DNA of 10,614 bases from Dunaliella salina (Eukaryota > Chlorophyta > Chlorophyceae > Chlamydomonadales > Dunaliellaceae), in the NCBI GenBank assembly GCA_002284615.2, contig MU069941.1, positions 57,167 to 67,780 on the forward strand, in the 5' to 3' direction. Shown here piece after piece: positions 8,201-10,614 of this stretch. A program made the position numbers and the translations under genes. The notes under the pieces are model-generated. The model saw only the letters and a list, made by a program, of their open reading frames with translations. It did no database searches and was not told where the DNA came from. Positions within the stretch are counted from its first letter, which is position 1, and each line of letters begins with the position of its first letter.

Positions 8201-10614
8201 TGAGGTAAGAGACAGGAAGCACCGGGCAAGCACGGTGCAACAGGGATCAGAGAAAATTCCACTGCTCACAGAGGAAGGTATGGCAGGCATACAGGAGGGT
8301 GGGCAGTAAAAGTTGCCGCGCTGCAGCTGCAGCACACCAGGCAAGCATAGCACGCAAGACAGGGATTAAACTAGAATTCGCAGGCAAGCATACAATTGCC
8401 GACAGTAGAGGATGGATAGCACCGTGGAGCAGTACAGATCGTGAACAGGAAGCATCGGGCAAGCATAGAGCGACAGAGACTATAGAAGATCCCACTGCTC
8501 ACTCAAAAACGTGTAGCAGGCATACAGGAGGGCGGGCAGTAAAGTTGCTGCGCCAGGGCTGCAGCACACCGGTTAAGTACAGTGCACATAAGACAGGAAG
8601 TGGAGTTGTGCTGGCAGGCAAGCATAAAATGGTGGACAGAAGACAACAGATAGCACCATAGAACAGTACAGGCACCTTTCTTGCCATTTGCTCCTCCATA
8701 GATTGTGTTCTCCTTTGATTTCATCTTATCATGTACATCATGCATTCCAAATTCTGATAGGTCCTCCAAAAATTGCCTTACTCCTCCGTGGTTTCTGTGC
8801 TACTGCACAGGTATAGATTGCAAGCATAGAGCAACAGATACCATAGAAGAGTGCAGGGAGTTGACCAAAAGCACCAGGCATGCATAGAGCGACACAAACT
8901 TGCAAGCACCACACAAAGCACACCTGGTGGCTGCACAGAGCAAACACAGAAACATACAAGGGATCCAGGATCCCAGCTCCTGCACGCTTTCCCCACGCGC
9001 GATCTGGTAGCTGAGTCCTCGGTAGGGCTCCCCAGACGCCGGATGATGGTCTTGGCTCCACATCCAACAAATGTGATCACAACTGGCTCTTGACACCGGA
9101 GGTTCCATAGCTTGACGCACACACAATGATGACCAGAAATTCCATGCTGTGTCAGCTTTTGCGATAATCAGAGGCAGTCCACGTCCTGATACACGTGCAC
9201 CACCTGCCAGAGTCTCGCAGTCCAAAAAATCTTTTTGATTCAGTGATTTCAGGAGACTCTTGATTCCAGACTTCACCTTAGGTAGGTCCTGGCATGCACA
9301 CGCATCGCATGCCCTGCACACCAGCCCACCTGGTGTCAAACGCTGCAGCGGCAACACCCTGGGAAAGCACGTCATGAATGCCTGTGACCAAGGGGCCCTT
9401 GTAGCCTGCAAACGTAATACAAAAACAGAGAGAAGGTGGGCCTTCTTTTACGATGAAAATGCAAAGCTTGCCTGCAACCCAGGGGCCCTTGTAGCCTGCA
9501 AACGTAACACAAAAGCAGATAAGCTAACCCTCCTTTCATGACAAAAATGCTGGGCTTGCCTGCGACACATGGACCCCTGTGGCCTGCAAACGCAACGCAA
9601 GAGCAGAGAAGGTGGGCCTCCTTTTGTATGAGTAAATGCTGGGCAAGGTCTGTCTTTGATTGAAGGCCGAGCAGCACCTCCAAGCAGTTGCAATAAGCAC
9701 AGTTTTGGCATGAGCGCCCCAACGACAACACACTTATCCGTTCACGGAAATTCATTTGGTTGGAAGAGTTTCCAAATGACAGCGCAATTGTCCATGCATG
9801 CATCTCGGTTTGGATGGATGAGGGTGCGCATAGGCCGTGTTTGGCAGTTCCCAGGCAAACACTGAACGGTGCACTTTTTTGTACAGTGTTGGGAGGGGGA
9901 GAAAGCCATGCAAGGGAGGGGGAGAAAGCCATGCAAGGCTGGTCCGACTCACGGTCTAATTCCTCATCCTCTACAACTTGCACCATCCACTAGGATGCTT
10001 TCAAACTTATACATCCGGCCCACTAATGGAGTTGCACCAGCACAGTGCTTGTCCAGAGGATTTCCGGTGGCATCTCCACCTGCCAATGTGATGTTCTACA
10101 GCTTCATTGTACCAAACAACGAGAATCAGGAGCACAGGGCAAATCGCGCACCTGGGTTGCGCCCTTCCTCCCCCTCTTCCGCCTCCCCTTCCTCCCCCAC
10201 CGCCTTTTCATCAATTGCTGAGTCGGGCCTGCCGGGCTCGCCTGTGCTGTCAGCAAGGCCAGAACCATTGCTGTGCGGTTGGGAGCCTGCACAGATGATT
10301 GGGAGCAGCGCACAGCGCGCGTGAAAGCAGCAACAAAGGATGAGTGGTGGGTGCTACACACAGCCATGATTGCAGCCATCATTGAGGCCATGCAATGCTG
10401 TACACTAAGCGCATTCTCCCTGGAAAGAAATTAGGCAAAGAGCGAGATCATGAGGGCGGGTGCATGAACATGCTCTTACAAGCACATTCTTCAAGCACTT
10501 CACTTGCGTTGGCAAATCGGCATTCCCTTCCAGGAAGCTTCCCAAGCCAGACTGTGGTATTGCTTGGATCTTGTGTGAACGTAAATGGTGTGCAAGGACG
10601 TGCAGAAGAGCATG
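1..10614 (-). CDS. CFAP43: CFAP43-like WD40/coiled-coil axonemal protein gene (internal part, multi-exon)
   Basis: One intron-rich gene appears to cross the whole window on the minus strand. Seen: the first half codes for acidic linkers and WD40-type segments (VKLWNLR near 9110; a Tyr-Leu-Val-Ser-Cys-Gly-His-Asp-Gly-Ser blade near 7180), and the second half for charged helical sequence. Exons 5149-5304, 2993-3109, 1393-1557 and 87-193 join in phase 0 to 181 residues containing NQSVPDLEK, TDFIID, CWDAM and VHNFP in that order. Known: CFAP43/FAP43 has N-terminal WD40 repeats and a C-terminal helical region with a comparable order of elements; with CFAP44 it tethers inner dynein arm f/I1 in motile cilia. 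Inferred: this is a CFAP43 homologue of a flagellated alga. CFAP44 or another WD40 ciliary protein is less likely. The start and stop codons are outside the window, and some WD40 exons may be missing from this model. Confidence 0.6.
87..193 (-). CDS. CFAP43: Helical exon KRKRQLAQLSFLRQVEIVE
   Basis: The acceptor GTGCGCTTGCAG (CAG at 194-196) and donor GTGCGC (81-86) bound 107 nt: 35 codons plus two bases. It reads DTKRKRQLAQLSFLRQVEIV, then EWGDTGAAYEEMRPP. Joined to VHNFPLLE of exon 1393-1557 in phase 0, it gives a basic helix ending in L-R-x-V-E-I-x-E, the kind of segment that follows the N-F/Y-P element in CFAP43. The frame is open to the window edge, so the donor is a proposal. The rest of the C-terminus lies beyond position 1. 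Confidence 0.65.
194..1392 (-). other. Intron (1199 nt) with MITE and exon-like stretches
   Basis: The intron begins GTGCGT and ends TTGCAG. It contains the palindromic MITE at 727-874 and several exon-like frames. 1114-1260 is open for 49 codons with three 12-residue helical repeats and ends at a consensus CAG/GTGAGA donor. 889-1047 is open from VEERRRELWALIPM to a stop. 293-471 is also open. I treat these as intronic or as possible alternative exons, because the flanking exons already join in phase into the expected family order. Confidence 0.5.
727..874. mobile_element. hAT-like MITE with palindromic core
   Basis: A 148-bp element whose ends are inverted copies of TAGGGATCGGC, each followed within a few bases by a TAGCGCTA palindrome. 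It is flanked by 8-bp direct repeats CCCATGAT (719-726) and CCTATGAT (875-882), one mismatch. An 8-bp duplication with short TIRs is typical of hAT-derived MITEs. TAGCGCTA occurs at about 741, 774, 804 and 847, and GATCGGCATATAGCGCTATA is repeated internally (from 736 and 794). It has no coding capacity. It lies in the intron 194-1392. Confidence 0.7.
1393..1557 (-). CDS. CFAP43: CWDAM exon (55 codons)
   Basis: The acceptor ACAATATGCAG (CAG at 1558-1560) and donor GTGCGT (1387-1392) bound 165 nt, 55 phase-0 codons. It reads VTAARIRAMCWDAMLVRGQ, a short linker with SSDAGGANAGQAG, then EAVHNFPLLE. The R-I-x-A-x-C-W-D-x-M segment followed about 40 residues later by V-x-N-F/Y-P is the most distinctive CFAP43-like signature in the window. 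The acceptor is preceded by an unusual CTAC-rich pyrimidine tract (about 1561-1640) with many possible branch points. Four truncated copies of its first 12 to 16 codons occur upstream (1759, 1972, 2098, 2420). Confidence 0.75.
1561..1640 (-). promoter_or_regulatory. CTAC-rich pyrimidine/branch-point tract
   Basis: Read on the minus strand, the about 80 nt before the acceptor at 1558-1560 is made of CTAC, CTACTAC and TTCT units, with nine CTAC occurrences and almost no runs of purines. CTNAC is the general branch-point consensus, so this tract offers many candidate branch points plus a pyrimidine tract. The truncated upstream copies of the exon boundary lack it, which would let the spliceosome tell the true site apart. 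Role inferred. Confidence 0.45.
2063..2105. repeat. 13-bp perfect inverted repeat
   Basis: GGTGCAGGTCACT and its exact reverse complement AGTGACCTGCACC are separated by 17 nt containing GGATCC. The arms are the exon-boundary motif (CAG then GTCACT) in both orientations, so one array copy includes an inverted piece. It could form a hairpin in the pre-mRNA that occludes the decoy acceptor at 2099-2101. Confidence 0.65.
2153..2241. repeat. (CA)44 microsatellite
   Basis: An uninterrupted CA dinucleotide run of about 88 nt, which is (TG)n in the sense orientation of the gene. It lies in the 1435-nt intron between exons 2993-3109 and 1393-1557 and separates two boundary-derived copies. Its purity suggests a young, length-polymorphic locus. 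Confidence 0.98.
2426..2992 (-). other. 5' part of the 1435-nt intron, with exon-like frames
   Basis: The intron starts at the GTGCGC donor (2987-2992). At 2864-2881 a short copy of the previous exon's end recurs (GVLITE then GTGCGCAGC; compare EGLIME then GTGCGCAGC). Around 2650-2717 a frame reads STYDKHGNGKLQHEKVFQ before a GTGCCT donor. It weakly resembles an EF-hand loop but lacks the acidic residue at position 12. Since exons 2993-3109 and 1393-1557 join in phase in the expected family order, I leave these out of the main model. Confidence 0.4.
2993..3109 (-). CDS. CFAP43: Helical exon VPRTDFIID...EGLIME (39 codons)
   Basis: The acceptor TCTACACAG (CAG at 3110-3112, after a C/T-rich tract) and donor GTGCGC (2987-2992) bound 117 nt, 39 phase-0 codons: VPRTDFIIDRALLKELKAKA, then DAAVKDSRVVAAQEGLIME. 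It follows DLEK of exon 5149-5304 directly, giving a continuous charged helix, and leads into VTAARIRAMCWDAM of exon 1393-1557. In CFAP43-type proteins the same order (P-x-L-E-K, short acidic-hydrophobic element, long helix, C-W-D) is expected. Five truncated upstream copies of its first 15 to 20 codons lie in the intron. The frame also stays open past the donor to 2693, so an unspliced extension cannot be excluded. Confidence 0.75.
3085..3710 (-). repeat. ~126-bp tandem array spanning an intron/exon boundary
   Basis: Boundaries equivalent to the exon start at 3109 recur at 3200, 3326, 3452, 3565 and 3698 (spacing 91, 126, 126, 113, 133). Units 3176-3301 and 3302-3427 are about 95% identical. 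Each unit, on the minus strand, holds a C/T-rich tract, CTACACAG or a variant, and the first codons of the exon (VPRTDFIIDRALQDLKELS in the best copies). It then returns to pyrimidine-rich sequence without a donor. The 126-bp units keep both strands open, which creates misleading long frames. Confidence 0.85.
3711..4800 (-). other. Middle of the 2039-nt intron; diverged duplications and exon-like frames
   Basis: No gene is called here. About 3733-3920 holds two diverged copies of a roughly 114-bp unit (ACTAGGCTG and GGCTGCATNGCTGCT shared). On the minus strand three short phase-0 frames have usable splice sites: 3988-4038 (NVDHIVLRMASFNTGRW), 4251-4310 (TLSQCAPVYASQNLSHLMFE) and 4566-4631 (CMSKLFHTLPAMSQ...). 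The second has its end plus donor (ATGTTTGAG then GTGAAG) duplicated 38 bp downstream. Exons 5149-5304 and 2993-3109 join directly in the family order, so these are treated as cryptic or alternative. Confidence 0.35.
4790..5076. repeat. Interspersed CTTGCAAGTGTTGAC repeats and short tandems
   Basis: Eight imperfect copies of a 14-15-bp motif close to CTTGCAAGTGTTGAC occur at about 4825, 4850, 4932, 4958, 4982, 5004, 5029 and 5062. CCTGTCACATC is duplicated in tandem at the left end (about 4790-4812). A roughly 24-bp unit (AGACGGACAACCATCTTGCC) is repeated two to three times at about 4875-4938. The motif lies in the intron just downstream of the 5149-5304 exon. Function unknown. Confidence 0.7.
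5149..5304 (-). CDS. CFAP43: Helical exon with NQSVPDLEK (52 codons)
   Basis: The acceptor AATTTCTGCCTTCAG (CAG at 5305-5307) and donor GTATGC (5143-5148) bound 156 nt, 52 phase-0 codons. The peptide runs from MFDCAVSHAEKLSLQ through a PAPGGPP break to a helix IEKRLRALQDALAECVARNQ and ends SVPDLEK. Helix, then Asn, then Pro-x-Leu-Glu-Lys is what I expect just before the conserved acidic-hydrophobic element of CFAP43, which the next exon (2993-3109) supplies as TDFIID. An alternative acceptor 11 nt further in (GATTGTGCAG) would start in another phase. The 43-bp tandem array directly upstream is built from this exon's beginning. Confidence 0.75.
5283..5712 (-). repeat. 43-bp tandem array (10 units) seeded from an exon start
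   Basis: Unit starts at 5283, 5326, 5369, 5413, 5457, 5500, 5543, 5586, 5629 and 5672 give periods of 43 or 44 bp. The first unit contains the acceptor and first codons of exon 5149-5304; the other nine are copies in the intron. On the minus strand the real exon has CTGCCTTCAG before ATGTTTGATTG. The copies mostly have CTGCCTTTGG instead, so the AG is lost, while a second AG (TTGTGCAG or TTGTACAG) is kept in most. Units are contiguous, so this is not a CRISPR. Confidence 0.9.
5720..5952. other. Intron stretch without recognised feature
   Basis: This lies between the 43-bp and 95-bp arrays. I see no splice-bounded frame with coding character on either strand. The long plus-strand frame crossing it continues into both repeats and is not gene-like. 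Confidence 0.5.
5953..6310. repeat. ~95-bp tandem array (4 units)
   Basis: The anchor AAGTGCARCAGGG recurs at 5965, 6060, 6157 and 6251 (spacing 95, 97, 94). It is followed by GGAGCTCAGG-like sequence, AAGCTGCAATGTG, then AGGTGAAGGC and ATTGGGGGCAC. Units are diverged. Unlike the other arrays I could not match the unit to either boundary of a neighbouring exon. It lies in the 1046-nt intron between exons 6351-6413 and 5149-5304. Confidence 0.8.
6351..6413 (-). CDS. Exon LLRMIVHKASAVGVCRWGPLG
   Basis: The acceptor AAATCTGTGTGCAG (CAG at 6414-6416) and donor GTGAGC (6345-6350) bound 63 nt, 21 phase-0 codons. The intron separating it from the acidic exon is 102 nt. The peptide is mixed hydrophobic/basic with no domain I recognise. 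Its support is the pair of good splice sites, exact phase on both sides and position between two better-supported exons. Confidence 0.45.
6516..6653 (-). CDS. Second acidic linker exon (46 codons)
   Basis: The acceptor TCTGATGTGCAG (CAG at 6654-6656) and donor GTGAGT (6510-6515) bound 138 nt, exactly 46 phase-0 codons. It begins EVSSMGSLVVPGVQDADAFD, passes through EEGEAGEAE and ends SRPTSNAARQRPG. This is an acidic, Ala/Gly-rich, probably disordered linker between the last WD40 blade and the helical half. Its acidic core (EEGEAGEAE) echoes GEEGEAEEGE of the exon at 10152-10286. A diverged copy of its acceptor and first codons lies near 6790-6830. Confidence 0.65.
6654..7007 (-). other. Intron (354 nt) with a diverged copy of the next exon's start
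   Basis: It is bounded by GTGAGC and TGATGTGCAG. Near 6790-6830 the minus strand reads CTTCAGATGCAG followed by KLSSVSLSLPG. This resembles TCTGATGTGCAG and EVSSMGSLVVPG at the real exon start (6653). The similarity is weak but in the same orientation and layout as the clearer boundary copies elsewhere. Confidence 0.35.
7008..7037 (-). CDS. Short exon ALYAQHIADQ (10 codons), or copy of the previous exon end
   Basis: The acceptor AATAGACAG (CAG at 7038-7040) and donor GTGAGC (7002-7007) bound exactly ten phase-0 codons, ALYAQHIADQ. The 3' end and donor closely resemble the end of the preceding exon: MAHITDQ then GTGAGCTAAATTTCC, here QHIADQ then GTGAGCTGAAGTTCC. It may therefore be a true microexon or a duplicated exon-end plus donor. 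Its phases fit both neighbours, so protein continuity cannot decide between the two. Confidence 0.4.
7123..7204 (-). CDS. WD40 blade exon RYLVSCGHDGSIF
   Basis: The acceptor ATGTGTGTGCAG (CAG at 7205-7207) and donor GTGAGC (7117-7122) bound 82 nt: one base plus 27 codons reading GRYLVSCGHDGSIFTFRLLI then MAHITDQ. Arg-Tyr-Leu-Val-Ser-Cys-Gly-His-Asp-Gly-Ser is a textbook WD40 core (strand, G-x-D-G turn, strand). It ends in phase 0, matching the following exons. A truncated second copy of its first 13 codons lies 107 bp upstream (7268-7309). Confidence 0.7.
7268..7309 (-). repeat. Truncated 42-bp copy of the WD40 exon start
   Basis: The 42 bp match 7161-7202 inside exon 7123-7204 with three mismatches. 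In the exon's frame all three are synonymous (TAC/TAT and TTG/CTC). After the shared codons ending in GSIF the copy diverges into intron sequence and has no clear donor. It lies 107 bp upstream of the real exon. Confidence 0.8.
7418..8072. mobile_element. AT-rich non-autonomous TIR element (~655 bp)
   Basis: The left end CATTGGGGTCAGCTG and the inverted right end CAGAGGGGTCAGCTG match at 13 of 15 positions; GGCC-like bases follow on both sides. Flanks are GTGAAGTCG (7409-7417) and GTAAAGTCG (8073-8081), a 9-bp (or 10-bp) target duplication with one mismatch. Removing the insert restores the 233-bp satellite (CAGTGAAGTCGCTGCGCCAG against CAGTAAAGTTGCTGCGCCAG in unit 3). The interior is visibly AT-rich and has only short frames. 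A 9-10-bp duplication fits a Mutator-like element, but family assignment is inference. Confidence 0.7.
8073..8880. repeat. 233-bp satellite array
   Basis: Unit starts (GTAAAGTYGCTGCGCC) at 8073, 8306 and 8539 are 233 bp apart. Part of a further unit lies at about 7386-7417, left of the inserted TIR element. The third unit is interrupted at about 8672-8808 by the exon-like segment, and resumes as GCAAGCATAGAGC. Units carry CACCAGGCAAGCA, ACAGGAAG and GCAGGCATACAGGAGGG. The array fills the intron between the WD40 exons at 8958 and 7204. Confidence 0.85.
8676..8794 (-). other. Exon-like segment inside the 233-bp satellite
   Basis: A block of about 120 bp with different, more AT-rich composition sits between acceptor CAG (8795-8797) and donor GTGCC (8671-8675), replacing about 7 bp of the third 233-bp satellite unit. 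One frame is open throughout: NHGGVRQFLEDLSEFGMHDV followed by HDKMKSKENTIYGGANGKK. A second frame reads KAIFGGPIRIWNA before a stop, which looks like a WD40 end. Its splice phases (one base in, one base out) do not match its neighbours at 8958 and 7204. It could be a cassette exon, a relic exon around which the satellite grew, or a small insertion. Confidence 0.3.
8958..9146 (-). CDS. WD40 blade exon with VKLWNLR
   Basis: The acceptor GCTGACACAG (CAG at 9147-9149) opens HGISGHHCVCVKLWNLRCQE, then PVVITFVGCGAKTIIRR. The V-K-L-W-N strand is the classic end of a WD40 repeat, preceded by a G-H-H-C turn. The proposed donor GTATGT at 8952-8957 gives 63 codons in phase 0. An earlier donor GTGGGG near 8990 would shorten it by about 11 codons and remove the less convincing end. 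In-frame stops upstream of 9146 mean the acceptor must be close to the place given. Confidence 0.5.
9330..9405 (-). CDS. WD40-type exon YKGPLVTGIHDVLSQ
   Basis: The acceptor CGTTTGCAG (CAG at 9406-9408) is followed by YKGPLVTGIHDVLSQ and GVAAAAFDTR, with a GTGGGC donor at 9324-9329. The pattern of a G-x-K-G-P-V start, a helical turn and A-A-A-F-D resembles the first half of a WD40 blade. The start phase (two bases) matches the preceding exon. The end phase (two bases) does not fit the phase-0 start I give the next exon at 9146. Either the donor lies slightly further on (a GTGTGC near 9305 would be phase 0) or a small exon is missed. Two truncated tandem copies of its beginning lie just upstream (9406-9650). 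Confidence 0.55.
9391..9650 (-). repeat. ~90-bp tandem copies of the YKGP exon boundary
   Basis: The acceptor and first codons of exon 9330-9405 recur at boundaries 9495 and 9583 (spacing 90 and 88). Each has CGTTTGCAG or GCGTTTGCAG followed by GCYACARGGG. The copies encode YKGPWVAGK and HRGPCVAGK before drifting into intron sequence with a C/T-rich stretch. Layout is as in the other boundary-derived arrays. Confidence 0.85.
9651..9983 (-). other. 5' part of the 578-nt intron
   Basis: The intron begins at GTGCAAG (9977-9983). It contains a perfect tandem pair of a 23-bp unit (9891-9913 and 9914-9936; GGGAGGGGGAGAAAGCCATG core). There is also a small inverted repeat, TCATTTGG and CCAAATGA, near 9750-9780. 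A VQVVEDEELDR frame at about 9950-9985 is followed by a GTGAGT but is out of frame with the preceding exon. Confidence 0.45.
9984..10079 (-). CDS. Exon following the acidic linker
   Basis: The acceptor is ACATTGGCAG (CAG at 10080-10082) and the donor GTGCAAG at 9977-9983. It is 96 nt: two bases, 31 codons, one base. It reads GDATGNPLDKHCAGATPLVG and then RMYKFESILVD. The one-base overhang fits the two-base start of the exon at 9405, giving ILVD-G-YKGPLV. Three consecutive exons therefore agree in phase, which is the main support. No named domain is certain; position suggests the edge of a WD40 blade. If the donor is skipped, the frame stops nine codons beyond it near 9965. Confidence 0.55.
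10152..10286 (-). CDS. Acidic linker exon (44 codons)
   Basis: The acceptor is ATCTGTGCAG (10287-10289 is CAG on the minus strand) and the donor is GTGCGC at 10146-10151. The exon is 135 nt: two bases, 44 codons, one base. It starts SQPHSNGSGLADSTGEPG, then becomes strongly acidic (GEEGEAEEGEEG), and ends RNP. Low-complexity Glu/Gly stretches of this kind are common as linkers next to WD40 domains in algal axonemal proteins. The one-base overhang joins the two-base start of exon 9984-10079 to make Gly, across a 72-nt intron. The other two frames of the same stretch are Pro/Ser- or Arg/Lys-rich and have no matching splice phase. Confidence 0.6.
10335..10419 (-). CDS. Possible upstream exon, Ala/Met-rich
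   Basis: A strong acceptor (pyrimidine-rich tract then CAG at 10420-10422) opens a frame reading ENALSVQHCMASMMAAIMAV. The donor is uncertain: GT sites occur at the GTGTGTAGC stretch near 10350 and at a GTGCGC further downstream near 10310. Ending after GCT GTG T would leave one base, which matches the two-base start of the next exon at 10286. No domain is recognised. The end coordinate is approximate, and the block could instead be intronic. Confidence 0.3.

Noticed and set aside
9284..9329. 16-nt intron (GTGGGC to TGTGCAG) joining a small exon ACDACACQDLPK in phase
   Set aside because: Phases match, but 16 nt is too short for a spliceosomal intron.

Overview
The window reads as nuclear DNA of a flagellated green alga. 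Exons are short (30 to about 190 nt) and are separated by introns of 72 to about 2,000 nt. Donors are mostly GTGCGN or GTGAGN, and acceptors are mostly TGCAG. The introns are packed with minisatellites and include a (CA)44 tract. The donor and acceptor preference is the one known from chlorophycean algae. The moderate base composition and CA/GT-rich introns suggest something Dunaliella-like, but that placement is inference. I see no bacterial operon structure and no RNA genes.

Every convincing coding block is on the minus strand and appears to belong to one large gene that enters at the right edge and leaves at the left edge. Its order, 5' to 3', is: exon-like block near 10419; acidic exon 10152-10286; 9984-10079; WD40-type exon 9330-9405; WD40-type exon 8958-9146; WD40 blade 7123-7204; 7008-7037; second acidic exon 6516-6653; 6351-6413; coiled-coil exons 5149-5304, 2993-3109, 1393-1557 and 87-193. 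The last four join in phase 0 into 181 residues. These carry an N-x-x-x-P-x-L-E-K element, a C-W-D-x-M element and a V-H-N-F-P element in the order I know from the C-terminal half of CFAP43 (FAP43), a WD40/coiled-coil protein of the axoneme tied to inner dynein arm f/I1. I therefore call the gene CFAP43-like. Neither its start nor its stop lies in the window.

The remarkable feature is the introns. At least four exons (starts at 1557, 3109, 5304 and 9405) are preceded by tandem arrays whose unit spans the intron/exon boundary, so the 3' splice site and first codons of the exon are repeated 2 to 9 times as truncated copies. A single 42-bp copy precedes the exon starting at 7204. Smaller duplications of exon end plus donor occur on the other side of some exons. 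The introns also hold a hAT-like MITE (727-874, 8-bp target duplication), an AT-rich terminal-inverted-repeat element (7418-8072, 9-10-bp target duplication) inserted in a 233-bp satellite, and 43-bp, 95-bp and 126-bp minisatellites.

The plus strand has several long open frames, but all run through repeats and none looks like a gene.
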